Below are positions 18,142 through 26,495 of a stretch of DNA of 64,000 nt, piece after piece. The translations under genes were made by a program, and so were the position numbers. The first letter of the stretch is position 1. Each line of letters begins with the position of its first letter. The DNA lies in NCBI GenBank assembly GCA_965198725.1, contig CBDAPX010000001.1, forward strand, positions 2,976,001 to 3,040,000, read 5' to 3'. The stretch is from CBDAPX01 sp965198725 (lineage in GTDB: Bacteria; Pseudomonadota; Alphaproteobacteria; Rhodobacterales; Rhodobacteraceae). The notes beneath the pieces are model-generated. The model did no database searches. It worked only from the letters and a program-made list of their open reading frames with translations, and was not told where the DNA came from.

Positions 18142-18222
18142 AAAAAACTCCGAGCTTGCTAGCCGTTTAAATAGGGCGCTTTGGCAATTTTGCCTAGTCC
18201 TTATGAGCGAACTGTCTCCGAA

Positions 18223-21200
18223 TTAATCTGCCGCCTGCTGCAGAGAGGCGCCGTTGCCTTTCAACGCAGCCAACAATTCCTCTCGTCTTTTCGCGGCCTT
18301 AGCTTCGTTTTGCATTTTCACCGGCCCAAAGCCCCGGATTTGCAGCGGAAGTTCCGCTAGGGCAATCACAATCTCTTTTGTGTCCGGTGTCAGCTGTTCA
18401 AGCGCGTGCGCCATGTCCTTTTCGTATTGCTTGATCAGGGCCCGCTCCATACGCCGTTCATCGGTATATCCAAAGACATCCAGCGGCGTGCCGCGCATCC
18501 ATTTCATCGCACGCAGCATCTTCAAAGGCGTGATCATCCACTCTCCGAATTCTCGCTTTTTGGGGCGACCATCGGGGCCTTTGCCCCCAAGGATCGGCGG
18601 CGCAAGGTGGAAGGTCATTTTCAGATCACCGTCAAATTCGCCTTCCGCTTTGTCCCGGCTGCTGAGCAAAAGACGGGCCACCTCGTACTCGTCCTTATAC
18701 GCCAACAGCTTGTGATAGCCTTTTGCCACCGCCTCTTTCACAGAGCCGTCAGAAATGCCGTCCAGCATTTTTTGGTACCGCTTGGCCAGCCGGCCACCCT
18801 GGTAATCACGCAGATGCGCGACCCGGAAGGCGATCTTTTCTTCCAGCGACTTGGGCAACTCAATGACCTTGGGCTTCAAAACAGCCGCTGCATCCTCGGG
18901 GTAAAGAACCGCCCACCTTCCAATCTCGAAGGCGCGCAGGTTGCGCTGTACAGCCGCGCCGTTCAACTCGATGGCTTGCGTCAGCGCATCATGGCTCAGC
19001 GGGATCAAACCACGCTGCCACGCCGCGCCAAAAATCATCATGTTGGAAAAAATGCTGTCACCCAAGGTGGCTTTTGCAAGGCCAGAGGCGTCAAACAAAG
19101 CCAATTGATCCCGTAACCGCGTCTCAAGCGCTAGGGTCAACCGATCGCTTGGCAGCGCAAACTCGGTGTTTCGTGTGAAATCGCCGGTGATGATCTCATG
19201 GCTGTTGATCACGGCCCCGGTCCGTCCCGTGCGCGTCAAACCAATGGTCTTGGCCCCAGCAGACACCACCAGATCGCCACCAATCAGCGCATCACATTCG
19301 CCGGTCGCGACGCGAATTGCGCTGATGTCTTCGGGCTTTTCGGCCAACCGGCAATGGATGTGCACCGCGCCGCCCTTTTGCGCCAGCCCGGCCATTTCCA
19401 TCATGCCGGCGCCTTTGCCATCAATTTGCGCCGCCTGCGCCAACACTGCGCCAATCGTCACGACACCTGTGCCACCAACACCGGTGATCACCACGTTATG
19501 GGTGCCGTGAATAGTTGGCAGTTCCGGCTGCGGTAGATCAGGCAAGGTCAGCTCTGTTGTCGCCTCTTTGCGCGGTGTCGCGCCTTCCAACGTCACGAAA
19601 GAAGGGCAAAAGCCTTTGACACAGGAAAAATCCTTGTTGCACGAGGATTGATCAATCGCCCGTTTGCGCCCCAGCTCGGTTTCCTTAGGCACGATCGAGA
19701 CACAGTTCGACTGAACCCCGCAATCGCCACAGCCTTCGCAGATATCTGTGTTGATAAAGACCCGTTTATCCGGATCCGGGAAATTGCCCCGCTTGCGACG
19801 ACGCCGTTTTTCCGCAGCACAGGTTTGCACGTAAATGATGGCCGAGACACCTTCATGCTGGGTAAAGGCCTGTTGAACGGTCATCAGGTCCGCGCGCTCG
19901 TGGGTTTCGATGCCGGAGGGAAACTTGGCCAGATCCACATCCTCTTTCTGGTCGTAAACCACAGCAATGTTCTGAACGCCCATGGCCTTGATCTCAGCCG
20001 CGATGCGATATGGGCTCAGATCGCCTTCATTGGTTTGACCGCCCGTCATGGCCACGGCGTCGTTGAACAGGATCTTGTAGGTGATGTTCGTGCCCGCCGA
20101 CAGCGCAGCACGGATCGCCTGTACGCCAGAATGGTTATAGGTTCCGTCGCCTAAGTTCTGGAAAACATGATCAGTTTTCGAAAACGGCGCTTCGCCGATC
20201 CAGTTTGCGCCCTCACCACCCATATGGGTATAGCCCAGCGTCGAACGATCCATCCATTGAGCCATGTAATGGCACCCGATTCCGGCATAGGCGCGGCTGC
20301 CATCGGGGACTTTGGTCGAGCTGTTATGCGGACATCCTGAACAGAAATACGGCGTGCGGGTTGCAATTTCCTCGGCGTTGTCGTTGCGGCGCGCTTCGTC
20401 CAGCGCTTGCATCCCCGCGCGGATGCCGTCGGTGTCGCGCCCCTCTTCCACAAATATCCCGCCCAGCTTTGTGGCGATGTGGATCGGGTCCAAGGCCCCG
20501 CGGGTGGGGAACAATTCTTCGCGGTGCAAACCGCCTGCCCCGCCTTTGTACCAGCCATAGACGCGACGCCCGCGCCGGTCGTCGAAAATTGCCTCTTTGA
20601 TCTGCACCTCGATCAGTTTGCGCTTTTCCTCGACCACAACGATCAGGTCCAAACCTTCGGCCCATTCGTGGAAACTGGTCATGTCCAGCGGGAAGGTTTG
20701 ACCGATTTTGTAGGTGGTAATCCCCAAACGCTCGGCTTCGTTTTCGTCGATATTAAGCAGCGCCAGCGCGTGGGTCAGGTCAAGCCAGTTCTTGCCAGCC
20801 GCCACCAGACCGATCTTGGCACCCGGTTTTCCCCAAACACGGTTGTCCATGCGGTTGGCGCGGGAAAACGCCTCGGCTGCGAACCGTTTATGATCGATGA
20901 CCCGCGCCTCTTGGGCGTGCGGCGTGTCCACCAGACGGATGTTCAAACCGCCTTCGGGCATTTCAAAGTCCGGCACGACCAGCTTCATCCGGTGCGGATC
21001 GCCATTGACGACTGATGTCGCCTCGACCGTGTCTTTCATGGTTTTAAGGCCCGTCCAAAGCCCGCAAAAGCGGCTGAGCGCAAAGCCGTAAATCCCGTAA
21101 TCAAGGATTTCCTGAACACCTGCCGGGCTGACGATCGGCATATAGGCGTCCATCAGTGCCCATTCGGATTGGTGCAGAACGGTAGAGCTTTCGCCGGTGT

Positions 21201-21642
21201 GGTCGTCCCCCATGGCCATGACCACGCCACCCAACGCGCTGGTGCCCGCCATATTGGCATGGCGCACGGCGTCGCCGGATCTGTCGACGCCTGGTCCCTT
21301 GCCATACCAAAGGCCAAAAACGCCGTCGTATTTGCCTTCACCCCGTAACTGAGCCTGCTGAGAGCCCCAAAGGGCTGTTGCCGCCAGATCTTCGTTCAGA
21401 CCCGCCTGAAACACGACGTCATGGGCCGCCAAATGTTTCGCAGCTCGTGTCATTTGCATGTCAACAGCGCCGAGCGGTGATCCACGATAACCGGTCACCA
21501 ATCCTGCCGTATTGTGACCTTGGGCTTGATCCCGCACCTTTTGCATCAGCATCAAACGCACCAAAGCCTGGGTGCCGTTCAACAAAACCGGAGATTTTTC
21601 CAGGTCAAAGCGGTCGTTCAGGGAAATCTTCTGCTGGCTCAT
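18223..21642 (-). CDS. Indolepyruvate ferredoxin oxidoreductase, fused alpha-beta form
   Basis: This 1139-residue fusion oxidises aryl pyruvates (from Trp, Phe, Tyr) or related 2-oxo acids to acyl-CoA and CO2. The N-terminal TPP-dependent domain (about 20-370) contains TGYRGSPLGAVD. The second TPP-binding region has FCSGCPHN and GEGANWIG. A ferredoxin-type cluster region follows with CEGCGDCGVQSNC (about 640) and a cysteine pair in DFSCVKGFCPS. The gamma-type domain (from about 720) has ITGVGGTGVVTIGA and EMAGLAQKGGAV. I start at MSQQKISL, with GGGAGG 8 bases upstream, not at the ATG 12 codons earlier. The divergent LysR gene is the likely regulator. Confidence 0.92.
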   Translation of the reverse strand: MSQQKISLNDRFDLEKSPVLLNGTQALVRLMLMQKVRDQAQGHNTAGLVTGYRGSPLGAVDMQMTRAAKHLAAHDVVFQAGLNEDLAATALWGSQQAQLRGEGKYDGVFGLWYGKGPGVDRSGDAVRHANMAGTSALGGVVMAMGDDHTGESSTVLHQSEWALMDAYMPIVSPAGVQEILDYGIYGFALSRFCGLWTGLKTMKDTVEATSVVNGDPHRMKLVVPDFEMPEGGLNIRLVDTPHAQEARVIDHKRFAAEAFSRANRMDNRVWGKPGAKIGLVAAGKNWLDLTHALALLNIDENEAERLGITTYKIGQTFPLDMTSFHEWAEGLDLIVVVEEKRKLIEVQIKEAIFDDRRGRRVYGWYKGGAGGLHREELFPTRGALDPIHIATKLGGIFVEEGRDTDGIRAGMQALDEARRNDNAEEIATRTPYFCSGCPHNSSTKVPDGSRAYAGIGCHYMAQWMDRSTLGYTHMGGEGANWIGEAPFSKTDHVFQNLGDGTYNHSGVQAIRAALSAGTNITYKILFNDAVAMTGGQTNEGDLSPYRIAAEIKAMGVQNIAVVYDQKEDVDLAKFPSGIETHERADLMTVQQAFTQHEGVSAIIYVQTCAAEKRRRRKRGNFPDPDKRVFINTDICEGCGDCGVQSNCVSIVPKETELGRKRAIDQSSCNKDFSCVKGFCPSFVTLEGATPRKEATTELTLPDLPQPELPTIHGTHNVVITGVGGTGVVTIGAVLAQAAQIDGKGAGMMEMAGLAQKGGAVHIHCRLAEKPEDISAIRVATGECDALIGGDLVVSAGAKTIGLTRTGRTGAVINSHEIITGDFTRNTEFALPSDRLTLALETRLRDQLALFDASGLAKATLGDSIFSNMMIFGAAWQRGLIPLSHDALTQAIELNGAAVQRNLRAFEIGRWAVLYPEDAAAVLKPKVIELPKSLEEKIAFRVAHLRDYQGGRLAKRYQKMLDGISDGSVKEAVAKGYHKLLAYKDEYEVARLLLSSRDKAEGEFDGDLKMTFHLAPPILGGKGPDGRPKKREFGEWMITPLKMLRAMKWMRGTPLDVFGYTDERRMERALIKQYEKDMAHALEQLTPDTKEIVIALAELPLQIRGFGPVKMQNEAKAAKRREELLAALKGNGASLQQAAD

Positions 21643-21692
21643 CGCTATGCCTCCCAACACGTCGACTTGAATAAGCAATATACCAAAATATT

Positions 21693-21711
21693 AGGTCGCA
21701 ATTGCTGACCT
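21693..21711. promoter_or_regulatory. Putative LysR operator between oxidoreductase and regulator genes
   Basis: AGGTC (21693-21697) and GACCT (21707-21711) are separated by 9 bases around a GCAATTGC core. The site lies in the 170-bp divergent intergenic region, where LysR proteins normally bind. This is inferred, not tested. Confidence 0.5.
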
Positions 21712-21812
21712 GCCTAGCTTTTTTTTCCTGTTTTGAAATATCGACCCTGTTAAGAGAAGGAATGGCCGACCCGTTCCAAAATTGGCCGTTGATAGTATAT
21801 GAAAGTTTCAAG

Positions 21813-22718
21813 ATGGACTGGGACAAACTTAGAATATTTCATGCGGTCGCGGATGCGGGCAGCCTGACGCATGCGGGCGACAAGCTGAATTTGTCTCAAT
21901 CCGCCGTGAGCCGACAAATTCGCGCGCTCGAAGAAAGCCTGAACGCGACCTTGTTCCATCGCCATGCGCGGGGCCTGATTCTGACCGAACAAGGAGAGCT
22001 CTTGTTCGACGCGACCAAATCGATGTCAAAACGCCTCGACGCGGCCGCGGCACGGATTCGTGACAGCGAAGAAGAAGTGTTCGGAGAGCTGCGTGTCACC
22101 ACCACCTTTGGGTTTGGCACCCTCTGGCTGGCCCCGCGCCTGCCGAAACTCTATGAACAATATCCCGACCTGAAAATCGACCTGATGTTGGAAGAACGCG
22201 TTCTGGACCTGCCCATGCGCGAAGCCGATGTGGCGATCCGGATGAAAGAACCCAGCCAGGCCGACCTGATCCGCAAGCGCCTGATGAGCGTTCAGATGCG
22301 CCTGTTTGCATCCCGCAGCTATCTGGACCGCGAAGGCACGCCCGTTGGGATCGAAGATATCTCGCACCACCGGCTGATCTGCCAAAGCCCGGCTTCGGCG
22401 CAACTCGGGGCGGGCGCGATCCTTGTGCAAACCTTGATGACGCATAACCCAAGGTCGCTTTTGACCGTCAACAACTACTTTGGCGTTCTGCAAAGCGTCG
22501 GCCACGATTTGGGCATTGGCGTATTGCCTGACTATGTCACCGAGGATTTTCCAGACCTCGTGCGCGTCATGCCGGAAATCGAGTCGTCCGAAGTCCCCGT
22601 CTTTTTGGCCTATCCAGAAGAATTGCGGCATTCCAAACGCATTTCAGCCTTCCGCGACTTCGTTCAAGACGAGATCATTTTACATCGCAAACAGTTGAGA
22701 CAGTTGGGAAAACTGTAA
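21813..22718 (+). CDS. LysR family transcriptional regulator
   Basis: This 301-residue regulator has an N-terminal winged helix (residues 1-60: MDWDKLRIFHAVADAGSLTHAG, then LSQSAVSRQIRALEE) and a periplasmic-binding-like effector domain (about 90-295). I chose the ATG at 21813 because LysR proteins begin just before the first helix; the frame is open further upstream but lacks family sequence. It is transcribed away from the indolepyruvate oxidoreductase across an intergenic palindrome, so it may control that gene in response to an aryl pyruvate. The effector is not known. Confidence 0.9.
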   Translation: MDWDKLRIFHAVADAGSLTHAGDKLNLSQSAVSRQIRALEESLNATLFHRHARGLILTEQGELLFDATKSMSKRLDAAAARIRDSEEEVFGELRVTTTFGFGTLWLAPRLPKLYEQYPDLKIDLMLEERVLDLPMREADVAIRMKEPSQADLIRKRLMSVQMRLFASRSYLDREGTPVGIEDISHHRLICQSPASAQLGAGAILVQTLMTHNPRSLLTVNNYFGVLQSVGHDLGIGVLPDYVTEDFPDLVRVMPEIESSEVPVFLAYPEELRHSKRISAFRDFVQDEIILHRKQLRQLGKL

Positions 22719-22768
22719 GGCATGCAAAAACTGCATAACAGGAATGCTGCAACTGCAGCACGTTCCAG

Positions 22769-22797
22769 CTTGATTGAACACAAAGTGACGCCTAAAT
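22769..22797 (+). promoter_or_regulatory. Candidate RpoH-type promoter for an sRNA
   Basis: CTTGAT (22769-22774) and CTAAAT (22792-22797) are separated by 17 bases, resembling heat-shock sigma factor promoters of alphaproteobacteria. No good sigma-70 hexamers were seen at this position. Confidence 0.45.
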
Positions 22798-22803
22798 GAT
22801 CAA

Positions 22804-22887
22804 TCGAAGCCGATGCAGCTTAACAGCGCATCAACTTCATACCTCCCTGTTGGACTTCAGCCGAACTTAGCGCTCGGCCTTTTTTTT
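22804..22887 (+). ncRNA. Candidate small RNA with CCTCC motif and terminator
   Basis: The 323-bp gap between the LysR and MscS genes has no credible coding frame. A transcript from about 22804 (7 bases after the -10) would end at a rho-independent terminator: GCCGA (22860-22864) pairing with TCGGC (22874-22878), then T8 (22880-22887). Its middle contains an unpaired ATACCTCCCTGTT stretch (near 22840), able to pair with Shine-Dalgarno sequences. CcsR-type stress sRNAs of Rhodobacter have CCUCC-rich loops and RpoH promoters, which this resembles in design only. Length would be about 84 nt. The 5' end is inferred. I saw nothing else notable in this gap. Confidence 0.5.
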
Positions 22888-23041
22888 GGGCCGGTGCCCT
22901 GAACACGTTGCATGCGCCACACAAAGCGAAAAAAACTCGAGACATTGCCGGGCACACAAAAACAATCGGGCAAGAAGTGCTCGCATCACAAGTGTCGTGA
23001 GGTAAGGTGCACCCGGGTGTTTCACGTCAACGGGTCCAAAG

Positions 23042-25312
23042 ATGCTAAGAATCCTATTTGTTTTTCTAATGTGTATCGGGATGGTCGCAACCTCCCCTGC
23101 ATTCGCTCAGGTACCCGGAGTGCCATCCACCGGTGGCACAACCGAAGCGGCCACGGAACCCGCGCTGCCCGAAACGCTGACACCAGAAGCCATGAATGAA
23201 GCGGTGGCGCGCATGTCGGATGACGAAGCCCGCGCTCTGTTGCTGGAAACGCTCAACACTGTCGCTGAAACGCAGTCTGGCGCCGACCAAACACCCCAGT
23301 CGATCGTCGACAGAGCGACCGTTCTTTGGCATGCCTTCACCGGCCCGATCGTTACAGCCGTCAAAGCCTTGCCGATCCTTGTCACCCGCCAGTTTGAGGC
23401 CTTTGGCACGTTTGGAGATAAATACGGTGGTCTGGGTGGCGTCCTTGCGGCTTTGGGTTTGATCGGCTTGGCCATCGGGGCCGCTTTTGCGATTGAATTT
23501 GCGGTCACGAATGTCTTGCGCCGCTGGCAAGGCGAAGAGCTGTCGGGCGATCAAGCGACATTGGCAAGTTCGCTCAAATTCCTGTTCCGACGGTTCATGC
23601 GCGAGATCTTTGGCCTGGTGATTTTCTTTATCGCCCTGCGTGTGGTCGGACGGGCCATTCTGGGTCCGGAAGAGATTGCTTTTGCGGCGCCCATGGTGAC
23701 CTACTTGATCTGGTTCCCGCGGGTGGCCGCGGCGGTGGCTCGGTTCATTCTGGCGCCGCAAAAATCGGATCTGAGACTGGTCAACGTGGACGACCGGTGG
23801 GCCAAATACCTGCACCGCAATATCTCTGGTCTGGTGTTACTGGGTGGTTTCACCCTGTTCATCATCGACTTTAACGCCCAAAACGGGGTGCCGGTTGGCG
23901 AAACGCGGCTCGGCTTTTGGCTGGACGGTTTTGTCTATATTTACATCGCGGTCATGGCTTGGACGGCTCGCGAAGTGTTGTCCGACATGATGCGCGGAAC
24001 CGATCCAGACCGCACCGCCTATGATGAAAAGACCGCACAGCTGTACCCCTATTTTGCGATTGCCGTGGCGGCGGGCATGTGGGTCATCGTAACCACCCTT
24101 GTCGACTTGGGCAGGTTTGGTCCCATTCTGGCTGGCGCGCATTACATCACGATGTTCTGGCTGCTGATGGCCCCGGCGCTCGACACGTTGATCCGGGGGT
24201 TGGTCCGCTATCTTGTGCCGCCGATGATGGGCGACGGCAAGGTCGCTGAAAAAGCATATTTCGCGACCAAGCGAAGCTACATCCGCATCGGGCGGGTTCT
24301 GATGATCGGCCTTGTCGTCATGATCATTGCAGACCAATGGGGCATCGATCTGGCGTATCTGGCAACGGACGCCGCCGGATTTGCCGACAACCTCATCGGC
24401 TTCATGATGACCTTGGTCTTTGGCTATATCGTGTTTGAGGTTGTGTCGCTGTGGATCAACCGCCGTCTGGCGCGCGAATACACAGCACAAGAAGAAACAG
24501 CCGATCAGGTCGAAGGCGAAGGTGGTGGCAGCGGAGGATCGCGTCTGGCCACGGTGTTGCCGTTGGTCCGGATCACCGCGCAAAGCGCGATTGCCGTCAT
24601 CTTTGTGCTGCTTGCACTTGGATCTCTCGGGGTCGACATCACGCCGCTTCTGGCTGGTGCCGGTATCCTGGGTCTGGCCATCGGTTTTGGTGCTCAGAAA
24701 CTGGTCGCCGATATCGTGTCCGGGATTTTCTTCTTGATCGATGACGCCTTCCGCGTTGGCGAATACGTCGAGATTGGCACAACGCGCGGTGCGGTCGAAA
24801 AGATTTCCTTCCGCTCCATGCAACTGCGCCACCATCGCGGTGCGGTCCACACGATCCCGTATGGTGAGGTGCCGCAGCTGACCAACTACAGCCGTGACTG
24901 GGTCATTATGAAGCTGAAATCCACTGTCCCGTTCGACACTGATCCCAACAAGGTCAAGAAGATCTTCAAAAAGATTGGTGCCGAAATGCGCGAGGACGAG
25001 CTTTTCAAGAATGACTTCATCGAACCGTTCAAATCCCAAGGGGTGTTTGAATTTGATGACGTCGGCATTGTGATGCGCGGCAAATTCATGGCGCGCCCGG
25101 GTACGCAGTTCACCATCAGCAAAGAGATCTACAACCGGATCAAACGCGAATTCGACGCGGCCGGGATCGACTTTGCCCGCCGTGAGGTGCGCGTGGCTAT
25201 TCCGGGCATGGATGACATGGAAGACATGTCCGGAGCGGAAAAACAGGCCTTGGGCGCTGCGGCATCTGCCGCCGTGCAACAACAGATCGATGAAGGCAAA
25301 GTCACACCCTGA
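23042..25312 (+). CDS. MscS family mechanosensitive ion channel
   Basis: This 756-residue inner-membrane channel has a signal peptide (about 1-22, ending AFA), a periplasmic region, roughly ten predicted membrane segments, and the MscS pore and beta domain. The pore helix carries GLAIGFGAQKLVADIVSGIFF (about 542-562), followed by DDAFRVGEYVEIG and TIPYGEV. It protects against hypo-osmotic shock by releasing solutes. The large N-terminal region resembles MscK/YbiO-type channels. The Shine-Dalgarno is weak. A strong terminator lies 15 bases after the stop. Confidence 0.9.
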   Translation: MLRILFVFLMCIGMVATSPAFAQVPGVPSTGGTTEAATEPALPETLTPEAMNEAVARMSDDEARALLLETLNTVAETQSGADQTPQSIVDRATVLWHAFTGPIVTAVKALPILVTRQFEAFGTFGDKYGGLGGVLAALGLIGLAIGAAFAIEFAVTNVLRRWQGEELSGDQATLASSLKFLFRRFMREIFGLVIFFIALRVVGRAILGPEEIAFAAPMVTYLIWFPRVAAAVARFILAPQKSDLRLVNVDDRWAKYLHRNISGLVLLGGFTLFIIDFNAQNGVPVGETRLGFWLDGFVYIYIAVMAWTAREVLSDMMRGTDPDRTAYDEKTAQLYPYFAIAVAAGMWVIVTTLVDLGRFGPILAGAHYITMFWLLMAPALDTLIRGLVRYLVPPMMGDGKVAEKAYFATKRSYIRIGRVLMIGLVVMIIADQWGIDLAYLATDAAGFADNLIGFMMTLVFGYIVFEVVSLWINRRLAREYTAQEETADQVEGEGGGSGGSRLATVLPLVRITAQSAIAVIFVLLALGSLGVDITPLLAGAGILGLAIGFGAQKLVADIVSGIFFLIDDAFRVGEYVEIGTTRGAVEKISFRSMQLRHHRGAVHTIPYGEVPQLTNYSRDWVIMKLKSTVPFDTDPNKVKKIFKKIGAEMREDELFKNDFIEPFKSQGVFEFDDVGIVMRGKFMARPGTQFTISKEIYNRIKREFDAAGIDFARREVRVAIPGMDDMEDMSGAEKQALGAAASAAVQQQIDEGKVTP

Positions 25313-26423
25313 TACTGCTCTCGTCCCAGCGCCCGCAAGTTTGGTCTTGCGGGCGCTGTTTTTCTTGTGCTGCGCCGTTCTCCCCTCCTCTGGCGCGTTG
25401 TCGGACAGTCTGGTGGATGGCGGGGTTGATACGTTCGATCCCATTGAAACAAACGATTTTGGCTTGCGCGCCGGCTCTTTTGTCGTGGCACCGATCCCGT
25501 TTCAAAACCCGACAATCGGTACGGGATTGGCACTGGGTGCGGGGTATCTTTTTCAAAACGACGCCTCTGCGGGCACGTCCCTGATTGGTCTGGGTGTTGC
25601 GGGGTCGGACAACGGAACGCGGGTCTATGGTTTGCTGGCCAACATCAACACGGCTGAGAACCGTTGGCGGATCAAATCATTCTTTGGCCGGGCAGATGTG
25701 AACTATGACTTGTTTGTTGGCCCCGTGTCCGTCCCCCTAAATCAGGAAGGCATAGTGGCCCGGTCCAGCTTGTCTTATGGCCTCACCCCGCAATTGGCCG
25801 CTGGGGCATAGTTTCGGTATCTGGAAACCACGGTTCGTGGCAGCTTTCTGCCCGGCGGCATCCTGCCCGATCTTGACCTTGCCATTGCCAGTGCCGGGGT
25901 CCTGCTCGAATGGGACACGCGCGACAGCGATGTCTATCCCACGTCTGGTCACAGTCTGGAATTCAATGCACTTTATAACGAAGTTGTAGAAGGCCGGGCA
26001 CGATCCTATTCCAAGACCTTCGGCACTTTTGACAGCTTGTTCGAAATTGGTGCGAACGGCGTATTCGCCACCCGGTTTGCCGCATGTCATGCCGGCGAAG
26101 AGGCGCCGTTTTACGACAGTTGTTCTTTGGGCGGCACCGACGGGTTTCGCGGATATTCCAGCACCCGCTTTCTGGACAAAGCGTTGGCATCCGCCCAAGC
26201 CGAGTATCGTCACCAACTGGGCAAACGGTTGGGCTTCAGCGTCTTTGCAGGCAGCGGTGCCGTTGGGCCCAGCCTTAACGATTTGGGCAGTTGGCGGAAC
26301 GCGGGCGGCATCGGCGTGCGCTACCGGATTTCACAGAAATTCCCGCTGGATTTTTCGGTCGACAGTTCGATCAACGATGAGGACGAAAAGCTTCTCTATA
26401 TATATGTCGGACAAAGCTTTTAG
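25290..26423 (+). pseudogene. Omp85/BamA-like outer-membrane barrel gene interrupted by an in-frame TAG
   Basis: One continuous frame encodes a barrel protein of about 376 residues but has a TAG at 25809-25811 (codon 174). Homology-like sequence continues in the same frame on both sides (LSYGLTPQLAAGA, stop, FRYLETTVRGSFLPGG). A hydrophobic signal-like segment (LRALFFLCCAVLPSSGA) precedes DSLVDGG, and the C-terminal half has the Omp85-type GTDGFRGYSS motif and ends in an aromatic residue (GQSF), typical of surface-antigen/Omp85 barrels. The start is unclear: ATG 25290 lies inside mscS, and the mscS terminator hairpin overlaps codons 13-25. Either a pseudogene, a sequencing error at one base, or rare readthrough; the first seems likeliest. 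Confidence 0.75.
25328..25363 (+). terminator. Strong rho-independent terminator after the MscS-type gene
   Basis: A perfect 12-bp stem (25328-25339 with 25346-25357) closes the loop TTTGGT and is followed by GTTTTT. It lies within the 5' part of the broken Omp85-like frame. Confidence 0.9.
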
Positions 26424-26495
26424 CTTTGCCCTTTTCCCTGCCCCGCCCTTGGCCTAAAAGCAGCGAAATATCGGGACATTTGGGGACGGGAATTG

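Noticed and set aside
22912..23199. 95-residue basic frame before the MscS-type gene
   Set aside because: It mostly overlaps the signal-peptide region of the channel gene and looks like an out-of-frame reading; no Shine-Dalgarno.
23837..25444. 535-residue minus-strand frame opposite the MscS-type gene
   Set aside because: Its His/Asp-rich composition is typical of an antisense frame, and the plus strand encodes a clear channel.
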